A DNA stretch of 64,000 nt from assembly GCA_904066235.2 (NCBI GenBank), contig CAJFCV020000001.1, positions 6,138,001-6,202,000 on the forward strand, in the 5' to 3' direction. Positions within the stretch are counted from its first letter, which is position 1. Each line of letters opens with the position of its first letter. A model generated the notes under the pieces. That model worked only from the letters and a program-made list of their open reading frames with translations. It made no database searches and had not been told where the DNA came from. This stretch comes from Bursaphelenchus xylophilus. Lineage: Eukaryota; Nematoda; Chromadorea; Rhabditida; Aphelenchoididae. A program made the translations under genes and the position numbers. Positions 1 through 10,790 of this stretch are shown piece by piece.

Positions 1-2
1 AC

Positions 3-707
3 AATCTGGTGGTTTGGCTTGTGAGCGACGAAGAAAAAGAACTTGGAACAAAGAAGAGGAAGAATAAGAAGAAGAAACATCATAAGAGGGAAGAAGTCGA
101 CAGGGATGTAGATATTGAATTGGATTCTGACGATGTAAGTGGTTATTATACATTTATGTAATTTTTAGGGAAAGTCTGGTGGACGAAGGTCGGTGCTTGC
201 AACAGTTTCGCCTGAAGAAAGTCAAGATCGCAGCGAATCCAATGATGTGGATGAAGAAGAAAAGACTTCTGAAGACGACAAAACGGAATTCACTAACGAT
301 AGTTCTGAGGTCTCATCTACTCAGCTGGATGCAGGAGATGGGTCTAAAATCAAGAGTAAGTTGGGACCTTTCCCCTTATATTGGTTTATAGCCTTTATCG
401 AGCAAGTTATGAATATAAATCCATCGATGAACACGTCCGGTGGAGAAATAATCAGATCAGAGGAAGATATCAAAGCCGAGCAGTTGATTGATGAGTTCTT
501 TCTGCGGAAATGGGACGAATTCCAGTATTTGAAAAAAAGTTGTAAGGATACATTCTGAAACGTTATAAACTTATTTTCTTTGTTTTAGTAGACGAAACGT
601 CATTTGAAACGGTTACGAAACGGAAGAATAAGGAGCATCTCAATCCAGATACATGTCAAAATGGCCGGAAGCACATGAACCGCAAGAAGAATCGACGCCA
701 CAACTGA
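3..707 (+). CDS. C-terminal part of an unrecognised acidic and lysine-rich protein (5' end outside window)
   Basis: Four exons read in one frame when spliced: about 3-134, 169-349, 396-541 and 589-707, with a TGA stop at 705-707. The donors are GTAAGT or GTAAGG and the acceptors TTTTTAG, TTTATAG and TTTTAG; the introns are only 34-47 bases. The visible protein begins with a lysine/histidine-rich stretch (KKRKNKKKKHHKR), continues as an Asp/Glu/Ser-rich acidic region, has a short more ordered part containing EQLIDEFFLRKWDEFQYL-like sequence, and ends in a very basic tail (RKHMNRKKNRRHN). The alternating basic and acidic low-complexity runs suggest a nuclear or nucleolar protein, but this is inference; I recognise no domain. 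The start codon and the N-terminal part lie to the left of the window. Confidence 0.55.
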
Positions 708-836
708 TTCTCCTCTTCTCAGATTTCTAAGGATTCAAAAGACTCTGTGTAATTACTGCCTAAATTTTTCGGAGTTAAATTGTAAACGGGTCACTGGAAA
801 CGGAAGCACATCACGGATCTCTTTCTTTATTCCTGT

Positions 837-2091
837 TTATTTTAATTTTCTATATTTCGGTGATTTGAATTGTCTAAATTTTACTATTTTTGAGCAAATT
901 ATAAAGACCACTATGAACAAAAGAGCGATCACATAGATGATATAAATAAGATGCTCATGAGGTATGAAACAATGCGACACTTCCAGAGCATCGCTGGAAA
1001 TACTGGCCAATAAGAAGCTGGGAGAGCGGTTGTTGCGCCAAGAAAACGACGATATGGTGTATTCCCAGAGATTGTACGGCGCTCCCCACCACTTCTTGCA
1101 TCCGTAATGTACATGACCTGAAAAGGAAGCTCGGGGACGGAGTTTGTTGAGCAATAATTGAGTTGATTCCGAGGAGAGGCATTCCCATTTCTCACGGAAC
1201 TTTTCTGATATTATTTCTTCTGATCCGAGATCCGGCGTATCTGATGAGCACTCCTTATCACTTGTTCTAAAATAATTGACATTGGTCTCTCAGATACCAC
1301 TGACCTGTACAAAGGATAGTGTTGCATTATAATGGGTCTACTGTAGGGAGTTATGGTTTTTGCTGGACAACTAGAATTTTTATGCAAAGAACATTCTAAA
1401 GTCTCCGAGATCTTGTTCAACTCTTCTACAGCGGTTTGACATAACCCACATCCATCTCCTTCCATGGCCACAGAATTGATGAGAACGAAATGATTTCCAC
1501 CAATTTCCAAGTGTTCTATTCCTTTATCATTGCCAAACGCCTTGACATATCGCTTGACGTTTCCGGGCCTCACACTGAACATGAAAAGTAATAAAAAAAC
1601 GGATGACTTACGCATAATGAAAGCCAATGTCATGATTTCCGGGCACGGTGACCAATTTTGTAAATTCAGGAACGTAGAAGAGAGCATTAAACCGCTCCAC
1701 GTATGTGTCGAACGTACCATCAGTACCCCACTGGCCTTCGTCAAACAAGTCTCCTAAAATAATGGACTTACGTGGGACTTGATCATATTACTCTTACCTA
1801 ATATGAAGACAACATCCGGTTTAAACGTGTTTACGGCACTTTGGAATGATCGATACATTTGCCACTCTCTAAGCCAAATTTGGCACATTAAAGTAAAGCC
1901 TACCGTCTGAGTTTGTCCAACCAATGTCCTTTGTAAATGCCCAGCAAATGGGTGTCTGCCAGTATCATGACTTTCGTTTTATCATTATGTGGCCAGGAAC
2001 ATTTCCCAACCCACAAATAATAGATAAGATACTCATTAAATAATATAACCGTGACTAGAGTAATGACAATAAAGCGCAAATAACTTTTCAT
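837..2091 (-). CDS. MPPE1: Metallophosphoesterase 1 (MPPE1/PGAP5-like) GPI-anchor remodelling enzyme
   Basis: The spliced product carries the full set of calcineurin-like metallophosphoesterase motifs: ADTH near residue 44 in exon 1, GDLFDEG at the start of exon 3, GNHD downstream, and SGHVHYG near the C terminus. It also has an N-terminal hydrophobic segment (residues about 5-28, signal anchor) and a second membrane helix just before the end, followed by a lysine-rich cytosolic tail. This two-helix layout with the catalytic domain in the lumen is that of MPPE1/PGAP5, the Mn-dependent enzyme that removes an ethanolamine-phosphate side branch from GPI anchors and so allows GPI proteins to leave the ER. 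The exon 1 to exon 2 join (donor GTAGGC at 1903, acceptor near 1868) restores LRREWQM, which is typical of the family. The start ATG at 2089-2091 is the first in frame. The gene is divergent from alpha-COP and converges on the gene ending at 707. Confidence 0.88.
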
Positions 2092-2447
2092 GATGTTTCA
2101 CCGTCGACACGTACAAAATTGAGGTTCAATTGACAAAGCCTGCGTTTATCAGTGGGATATTCGAAGCAATAGAATTTTTTCTGACTGATTCTATTGAAAA
2201 CAATATTCTAGCCCACATGAAAGTGTTTTGCATAGGCAACGCTGTTCATTTTCGTTTTTGACTCTATTTTCCACAAAATTTCCGAAAAAATATTATTCTA
2301 TCTTACGCAGACTGCGAGAAATGGGCAAGCTGCGCCCGAGCCTTGCCAGGTTGGATCCAACGTAGAATTATTCAGTATTCGCGAAATGTCGTCGAAGATC
2401 GACGTATAGCCGTGACATCACGTTTAGTAAAGTGTTTTATTTCAGGG
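2092..2447. promoter_or_regulatory. Divergent intergenic region between MPPE1 and alpha-COP
   Basis: This stretch separates two divergently transcribed secretory-pathway genes and must hold both promoters. It contains no open frame I can support. Its right end runs into a T-rich acceptor immediately before the alpha-COP start codon. Confidence 0.5.
2435..2447 (+). promoter_or_regulatory. Probable trans-splice acceptor of alpha-COP
   Basis: The sequence GTTTTATTTCAG followed by GG and then the ATG at 2448 is a strong splice acceptor with no coding exon upstream. In nematodes this is the usual form of a spliced-leader acceptor; a cis-spliced 5' UTR intron is the alternative. Confidence 0.5.
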
Positions 2448-5400
2448 ATGTCACTACTCAAAAAGTTCGAGTCCCAATCAGCGAGGGTAAAGGGTAAGTT
2501 TTTATGTTCTCCGTGGACCTTATCTTTTTTTGTATTTTAGGGATATCCTTTCATCCTACTCGACCATGGGTTCTCACCTCGCTTCACAGCGGTATAATCC
2601 AGCTATGGGACTACCGAATGTGTGTAATGCTAGATAAATACGATGAACATGATGGTCCTGTTAGAGGTATTGACTTCCATTGTCTTCAGCCATTGTTTGT
2701 TTCTGGTGGAGACGATTACAAAATAAAGGTAGTAGTTAAATTGTGAACAGATGAATTAATTATCGTTCGTTTGTACTAAAATTTTATTTTAGGTATGGAA
2801 TTACAAACAAAGAAAGTGCATCTTCACTTTACTCGGCCACTTGGATTACATTAGAACTACTGTTTTCCACAAGAACTACCCGTGGATTCTGAGTGCGTCT
2901 GATGATCAGACTGTTCGAATCTGGAATTGGCAGTCCCGGGGTTCGATTGCCATTTTAACTGGTCATAATCATTATGTAATGTGTGCCCAGTTCCATCCCA
3001 CTGAAGATCTGGTGGCCAGTGCTAGTTTGGATCAAACTATTAGGATTTGGGATATCAGTGGCCTTAGAAAGAAGAACGCCGTCCCCGGAATGGGATCTGG
3101 CTCAGGCAGAGTTGGATCTACACTCTCCGGGACCCAGACCGATCTATTCGGCCAGCCAGATGTCATCGTCAAGTACGTGCTCGAAGGTCATGATCGTGGG
3201 GTTAATCACGTTGCATTCCATCCAACTATGCCTCTTCTTGTTTCTGCCGCTGATGACCGATTGGTCAAGTTGTGGAGATACAATGACACCAAAGCCTGGG
3301 AAGTGGACTCCTGCCGAGGTCACTACAACAATGTCTCTTCAGTTCTATTCCATCCAAAACAAGAACTCATTTTGTCGAACTCTGAAGACAAAAGTATTCG
3401 AGTGTGGGATATGCAGAAGAGAACTTGTGTCCAGACATTCCGCCACGAAAACGATCGCTTCTGGGTAATCGCCGCTCATCCCACTTTAAATATCTTTGCC
3501 GCAGGGCATGACAATGGAATGATCGTATTCAAGATTGAAAGAGAAAGGCCTGCTTATACCAGCCATGAAAACTTTGTGTTTTACGTCAAGGATCGTCAGC
3601 TCAGACGTCTTGATTTGACCAATAAGTATGTTTCTTTTTCAGTTTTTTTGGTAACATCAACGGCATTAATCAAGTGTTTTTTTATAGTCGTGATGTATCC
3701 TTGGCTCAGCTTCGCCCGACCAAGATCACTCAGCCCTACTTCAGTTTGTCCTATAACCCCGCCGAGAATGCCTTTTTGATTGTTAATCGTCCTCAGAATG
3801 TTGAGAACAGCACTTACGAACTGTTTAAAGTAAGAAATTAATAAAAATTTCATTTTTAAATTTTTTAGGTTGCCAACGAAGAAGTAAAGGTTTCCGAACA
3901 GGGAGACAGCCGCCGAGGCCCTGGTGTTGCCACTGTTTGGGTTGCCCGCAACCGATTCGCAGTCCTCGATAAGAACCACAATATTATTGTGAGAGATCTG
4001 CAGAACAAGGAGAGCCGAAAGGTGGAGCACAACCTCTCAGTGGACGAAATCTTCTATGCTGGGGTTGGACTTCTTTTATTGAGGACACCGGATGGACTCC
4101 AGCTCTACGATCTTCAACAGAAACGCGTTGTGGCATCTGCTCGTGTCCCCAAGGTCAAGTACATCATATGGTCTAAGAACATGGAGCATGCTGCCCTCAT
4201 CTGCAAGAATACTCTGGTTTTGATGACCAAGAAATTGGAAGTTTTGTGCACTGTGCAGGAATCGACCAGAGTCAAGAGCGGAGCCTGGGATGATAATGGA
4301 GTCTTCGTTTATACAACCTCTAATCATATCAAATATGCTTTAACTGCCGGAGATCACGGAATTATTCGAACTTTGGATCTCCCAGTTTACATTCTCGCCA
4401 TCAGGGGATCCAAGTTATATTGTTTGGATCGGTGGGTTAATTTTTATGTTGTAGTATTGTTTTTCTTTATAGGGATGCGTCCCCCATCGAAATGGCTATT
4501 GATCAAACCGAGTACCGGTTCAAGTTGGCTCTCATCAATAGAAGATATGATGAGGTCTTGAACATGGTCAGAAACGCAAATTTGGTCGGCCAGTCGATTA
4601 TCGCGTATCTTCAGAAGAAGGGGTACCCAGAAGTCGCTCTCCACTTCGTCAAGGACGAGAAAACCAGATTTGGATTAGCTTTGGAATGCGGAAATCTAAC
4701 GGTTGCTTTGGAAGCCGCGAAAGTTCTGGATGATAAGGCCGTTTGGGAAGCTCTTGGAGAAGCCGCTCTGTTACAAGGGAACCACCAGATCGTCGAAACC
4801 GCTTATCAGAGGACCAAGAACTTTGAAAAGTTGGCCTTTTTGTATTTGATTACCGGAAATTTGGAAAAACTGAAGAGGATGACTCACATCGCGAGATCTC
4901 GAAAGGATACTCATGGAAACTTCCAAACCGCACTGTTCCTTGGTGACGTCGAGGAAAGAATCAGATGTAAGTTTGTCAAGGTTTTTTGATCGAATTTTCG
5001 TTTAGTGTTGTCCGATGTCGGCCAAACCTCGTTAGCCTATCTGAGCGCAGCCACGCATGGTTATGATGAAGAAGCCGCCAGACTAAAGGTTGAGCTCGAA
5101 GCCAAGGAACAGCCATTACCTCAAGTTGACCCTAATGCTCGATTATTGGCCCCTCCACCCCCAATTCAAAAGATGGATGAGAACTGGCCCCAACTGTCCA
5201 TCGCTGCAGGTCCCTTCGATGCCCAGATCTTGGCTTCTGGAGCTCGCGGAACTTCTTCAAACCAAACTGTCAGAGCTGCTCGTGCTGCTGCTCAGTTTGC
5301 TGCTGAAGAGGGCGATGATGAGCCTGAAGGGGATGCTTGGGGAGTTGAGGGCGATCTTCTTCTTGATGACGAAGGAAACCCCGAGGTTGATGAAGGCGAA

Positions 5401-6524
5401 CTTACTCAAGAAGGAGAAGAAGGTGGATGGGAGGTAAGTAATTATGTTCTGTGTTATAAAGAGTCTTAGGTCGATGATGACGTGGAGCTGCCACCCGAGG
5501 TCAAGGCTGCTGCTATTGCTGATGGAGAAGAAGAAGGCCCCCCAGTACCTGGAAATCCACCCTCGGCCAACTGGATTAACAATTCGAACAACGTTATCGA
5601 TTTGGTCGCCGCAGGATCGTTCCATGCTGCTGCTGGAGCTCTCCGAGGTCAGGGAATTGTTAAAGTAAAGCCTTTCAAGAAGATCTTCCTCAATGTCTAT
5701 GCCAGGTAAGTGTCATGAAAGGTTTAAGTTTATTTTGATTGTTTAGATCGCGGATCGTTTATTCTGGTATCTCCCAAACACCCCCTCTGTTGGCTTACCC
5801 GCTAAGAAATTGGGAAGAAGCCGGGCCAAAGAATGGTCTCCCGGCCGTAGCCATCAAAATGGAAGACCTGGGACTCAGTCTACAGGTGGCATATCAAGCT
5901 ACAACCCAAGGAAAGTTCTCTGACGCTATTGTCAAGTTCCGGGAAATCTTGCTGTCTGTTGCTTTATTGGTTACAAAATCGAAGCAAGAAACTCTCGAGA
6001 CTGAGCAGTTGGCTGAGATCTGCAAGGAATATCTGGTCGGTCTTCTGATGGAAACACAAAGAAAACAGCTCAAGGCTGGAGAAGATGACAAGAGGTCCAT
6101 GGAGATGGCTGCTTACTTTACCCATTGTAATCTTCAACCTCGTCATCAACTGCTTACCCTCAGAACGGCTGCATTCCTTGCTTACAAGCATGGCCTGAAA
6201 CAAACAGCGGCATCGCTTTGTCGCAGATATCTTGAACTTGGCCCCCCTCCAGAGGCTGCGGCCAAGATCCGGCAAATGTTGACAGCTTCGGAGCAACAAA
6301 ACACAAACGCTTACAAGGTAGGAATCTATTGCTATTCATTGTAATACTGCGTTTAGATCGACTACGATGAGCACAATCCCTTCGTCGTCTGCTCTCGTTC
6401 CTTTACGCCACTCTACAGAGGACGGCCCCAAGAAAAGTGTGTCTATTGTAAGGCTGCCTACAAACCCGAGTTCAGTGGAGAAGTATGCGATGTCTGTCAA
6501 GTTGGTCAGATTGGAAATCTCTGA
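2448..6524 (+). CDS. copa: Coatomer subunit alpha (alpha-COP)
   Basis: Alpha-COP is the scaffold subunit of the COPI coat that forms Golgi-to-ER retrieval vesicles and reads dilysine cargo signals through its N-terminal beta-propeller. The start [16 protein letters not shown] is followed by WD repeats typical of alpha-COP ([44 protein letters not shown]), then the second propeller and the helical solenoid (from the exon at about 4471), an acidic linker rich in Glu/Gly (about 5300-5440), and the C-terminal epsilon-COP-binding domain with [18 protein letters not shown] and cysteine pairs. The introns are mostly short, 36-60 bases. The stop follows GQIGNL, so the protein appears about ten residues shorter at the C terminus than the vertebrate form. 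An AATAAA lies at 6684-6689. The start was chosen because an acceptor lies two bases upstream and the sequence matches the family N terminus. Confidence 0.96.
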
Positions 6525-6779
6525 GAGCAACGGCTTCCCCCGAGTCTGTGATGTTATAAATCTAATTATATTGTTGACTAATTGTTTCCCCCTGCCGTTT
6601 GTGAACACAAAAATATGGACCAAGCAATTTACAATGAGGATTTGTCTAATTTATTTTCTTAAAAATTACATTTTGGTGTTTATAATAAATCTATTCTTCC
6701 CTCTGAGCTAATATAGCAGGCAGATGTAGCAGCGCACCCGGATTTGAGCCTAGTTCTAAATAAAAGATGCATATTAAGA

Positions 6780-7937
6780 TTAAATACCCTTACTTTTTGA
6801 GTTTTTAACCCAATTCCTAATGGAATCCTTCATCTCTTCTTCTGATTTGAGATGGAAGTCGAGTCTTCTCAAGAACATCTGATTCCTGAGTTCAGTTTCA
6901 TCCATTTCCTCCAGATCCTCCAGGATTACATGATCCAATTGTTTCATCACACTCGCTCGTTGTTCCAATCCCTTGCAACCATATAACGGCCATGATCGAT
7001 GTAATCTGCATAATGTCAAGAGATGGGGAACACTTAGATCAACGAGTTTAACTGGGCTTTCCAATGAGAAATTCTAAAAAGAGATAAGACTTATGCAAAG
7101 AACTCACTTCCTTCTCCGTAAATTCCTGCAATCGCTTAATCCTAGGACGGAATGTGTAATCATAAGTCTTCTGCCAGAACTCTTCCTTCTGATGGCTTGT
7201 CCAGAAATGCCTAGTCAAGACGAAGCGAGGGAAGAAAATACTGAAAATCCGGGATTTATGAGAGAAAAACAGCTTTGATTGGACTTTGTCTGAATAAAAA
7301 AGAAAAACCAACATTGCAAAGGCTAATCCATAAATTGTAAACGGCAGAGGCGCCAGTATTGAGATTGTAACTAGTTTCGGCAACTCTTCTCGCGTCTAAA
7401 ACAATATCGTGATTAAAATTAGAGCACTCAAACTATTAGAGACGAAAAGAATATGGAAGTCATCTTGGTTGGCCTTTCCTTGTTATTCAGACAAAAACAA
7501 CAGCTATTTTGTACTTACGCGGAAATAATCAAGCCCTCTCCTATTATCGGGAATTGAAGTAGGACCAAGATGACCAATATTCTCATTAACTCGGGTGGAC
7601 ACTTAAGGAAAACCACAGAAATCTCACACACTTACCTGCAGAAGACACATCAACTCCTTTGTATTCATCTCGGACAGTCCTCTTTTGCCGTACTTGAGGT
7701 CCTTATTCAATCGATATAAAGTCCTTACATCCATTACGCAATCTCGACAGCCTAGATATACAATGCAGATCAATAGAGAAACATACCATCGACCACTAAA
7801 CGATGCACTCGGTATATTTTTGGGTATTTTTTCTCCAGAAATTTTTCATATTTTCGATAAATTGAGATTTGGCAATTTTGCCCATAACTGATGGAAGTTG
7901 GCCGAAGAGTCAGCCGAGATATCGATGACACGATCAT
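6780..7937 (-). CDS. LETMD1: LETM1 domain-containing protein 1 (LETMD1-like), mitochondrial
   Basis: Four exons (7937-7787, 7751-7636, 7395-7108, 7073-6780) give one continuous protein. The N terminus MIVSSISRLTLRPTSIS is a typical mitochondrial presequence and is preceded in frame by a stop. Next come YEKFLEKKYPKIYRVHRL, a hydrophobic inner-membrane segment (about PLPFTIYGLAFAMLVFLF), and FPRFVLTRHFWT, which matches the LETMD1 signature FPRQLLIRHFWT of vertebrates. The C-terminal half is a LETM1-type helical domain. LETMD1 is a mitochondrial inner-membrane protein connected with mitochondrial structure and ribosome handling. Joining exon 2 to exon 3 across a 240-base intron gives LMCLLQ-TREELPKL, in line with the family. 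About 24 extra residues between the membrane segment and FPRF could be a small unspliced insertion or an intron whose edges I could not place. Confidence 0.85.
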
Positions 7938-10790
7938 TTATTTCCTGGCTGGCGTTTACATCGACAATTGTCACGACAAATTTGATTTGCATGCAAATAA
8001 CAGAAAAATAAAAAAATATTAGAAATCGTGGGCGGAACGCCACAAATTACAGGGTCACGTTTTCGTGTTGAGTCTTCTCACGTTTGGCAACTTGTGTAAC
8101 ATTAGTTGTCTGCCGCGTACTAATCGCATCAAAGAATCTGTAGAAGTTTGTCGGCGAGATCGCGGGTGCGCTCGCAGATAAGTGCATTCGCTAGTGCAAA
8201 AACGGGAAGTCGTCGCAGCGGCGCGAGGTGAAAAAGCACTGCGAAAAGTTGTTATACGGACTTTATGGCGCGGCTAGTATCACGGCACTTTTCAACAACC
8301 TAAAGATTTGTGAATATCTGCCAGTGTATTCATTCCATCTCCACGTGCTTTAATGCTTAACCCTTAGGAGACGAATTGGAACCATTATGCACAAATTATG
8401 CTACACTGTCTACTGATCATTGGCATAACATTCTTTCCGCCAGTTCAGAATGATCTGAGTCAGCCAATTTTGGATACTTTTTGAAACAGAATTTTACCTT
8501 TCTCGAAACCACTTTCTGTATGTTGTCAATGAAAAAGGAACAAGTTCCAATGCTCCTTCGAAGGATTAAATTAACAGAAGATGCTCCAATTTCATTATCG
8601 AATTCTCTGAATTTTGAAATTTGAGTACAATACTGCCAAAGACGGCGCTCACCCACAATTTGGATTTTATTTTTTACGGAGTGTGAAAAACAAGAACAGG
8701 AAACGCCCCCGGGCGGATGTAACTTAAAAAAAAAATAATTGTAAAGACCGTTAATCTCGGATTAGAAATCTGATTTCTTTTATTCTCCGGACTCAGGTAA
8801 TCCTTCATTGACGCAAGTCCAGGTTTAAATGGCATTAGGGTCCTCAGTTTGTCTTTTTGTGGTTTTGCATTACAAGTGTTACAGTATCCCGAGTCAGATT
8901 ACTTGTTCGTTACACACCGGAGTTTAACTTCAAGTAACAAATTTAATGTGGGCAGGGATTTGTCTGAGTCCAAGAGTGCACGACTTTGGCATTGAAGCCT
9001 GTCCATGTTTGCCCTTTTTTGAAACCTCAGGCCCACGGAAAGTGCTGGGCCAGATATCTTGTCTAGGGGAACGTGCAGGCCCAAAGTGCGGCCTCCGTTC
9101 CCTTTGGTGACATTACGGGTGCATTTGGCCGTTCTCCGACAGCACGGCCGGCCTGTTCTCCGCGAGATTGGGCCGCTTTCGACTCGAAAAATGGGCCTAG
9201 GACTTTCCCGGGCATGAATAATTAATGGGCCATTAAAAAGCTACAGAAAAGTACAAAGTGGTTTGCAATTATTATATCTTTTATTCTTTTTTGTTTTAAC
9301 TTATTAAATACATCGGTATGAACAACAATTATGATCAACAATCAATTACACATATCGGAATTATCACTCGTTTTGAATTTTTTGAGATTTTTTTGAGCTT
9401 TTTGTGCATCGCTAAACAAAAGGTGCGGAGATACTTGAGAGTAGTGGTTTTTTGCTCGATTCAGACGAGGAGAGAACGGTCGAGGCGCTGGTGTGGGTAC
9501 TATAATATTGGGCGGAGAGTACCGAGAAGTGAAGAGGGCGCCCATGCAAAGGTCATTCCATTGGCACTTTCCCCGGAGGGCAGCCGGAAGTCAAATGTGC
9601 ATCCACCTTCTTCAGTTGTCGGATTTCTGAAAAAGGAATCGTTGTAATCAGGATACGTGGAAGAAAAAAGTTGAAAAAAGGGAGAAGAAAAAGTCTATTT
9701 CCCCAAAGATGTTGTTTATTTGTTTTTCGCATCTAGACTTCAAGAACAAACAGTACTTACCTCGCAGTCGACGTGTTTTACACTAAAAAAGATGATAATA
9801 ATTCGTGCGTCCTTGATAAGCACGTAGGACGAAGAATACAGCAAGTCCGAACGTCGACCAAATATTAATTAGAGCCATTGGTTAACAAATACTAGACTAC
9901 TCTGACACCGCGCTGACCGGATTCCGGACCAGCCAGGGCTGACTGCCGATTATGGCCGTCGCCCGGACTGAGCACCGTTTTTTCTCTTGTCGGACACCAC
10001 AACGAGCTGGCTTTTAAACCCCGACCCTGGTCGCGGCCCCGCCCTCCGTTTCCATTGGGTTGGGCGTCTGGCGCCCTCTTTCCCCTTCCAGATCTTTCGT
10101 GAACAGAGAGTCAGAGAAATGTTTTTTCGAGATGGTCGCGTCCCTTTTTCGTCGTTCGGGTGCCATGTTTCAGTGAACGCCGAAGCCGAGCAAACCCCGA
10201 ATAAGCCTTCAACTGGAACCCAAAGTTGAACTGGAACTTGCAAAACCGAGGGATTAGAGCCCTTTCACAGGCTGACGTCGCACCAAACTCGAGGATATTT
10301 GCATTTTCGGTCTCTCGCTCTCTTATCACAAGTCCGAATCAGCAGCCTTGATCACAGGATGGGCCAACTGTTGAGCGGATTAAATCGGGATGACGAGGGG
10401 CTGACAATAGATCAGTTTGAGAACGTTGAGTCATATTGCGAAACCGTCTGGGAACAACCGAAAGAGTGCGTTATGTGACGTCGATAAGGTTTATGTCTTC
10501 CGAAGCGATCTTTTTCTTCGACAGACGGGCAGGTGTAGTCGTCTTAAGGCTAGGGAAAAGATTCTTGGTCATTTGATCGCTCGCGTGACAATCAACAAAT
10601 AAACAATCTTACGGCCTTTTACCAGGCTCTCCGAAGTGCACATGCCTCCCTCGAGATGTTTATTGAGGAAAACATTACTTTTAACACACAAATTGGATGT
10701 CTGGAATATGTTTAAAACTCGGGGATTACACGTGTTTATGGGAAGTAATTATGTGTGGGAAGGAATGTATATTCAGATAACAAGAAGTAA
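7938..10790. other. Intergenic region without a supported gene
   Basis: About 2.85 kb between LETMD1 and the end of the first innexin. The part from about 9000 to 10300 is noticeably richer in G and C than its surroundings and contains several short open frames, but none has recognisable protein sequence, splice structure or neighbouring exons, and they overlap each other on both strands. The stretch near 8040-8300 is the likely promoter of LETMD1. I see no RNA gene. Confidence 0.5.

Noticed and set aside
7518..7609. Possible extra exon of LETMD1 reading RRGLDYFR before TREELP
   Set aside because: The exon 2 to exon 3 join without it is in phase and matches the family length; including it needs a splice phase that does not fit.
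8417..8656. 79-codon minus-strand frame
   Set aside because: No ATG-based context, no similarity to known proteins and no adjacent exons.
9950..10329. Open frames on both strands in a GC-rich stretch
   Set aside because: They overlap each other, lack splice partners and resemble no protein; GC-rich DNA has few stop codons by chance.
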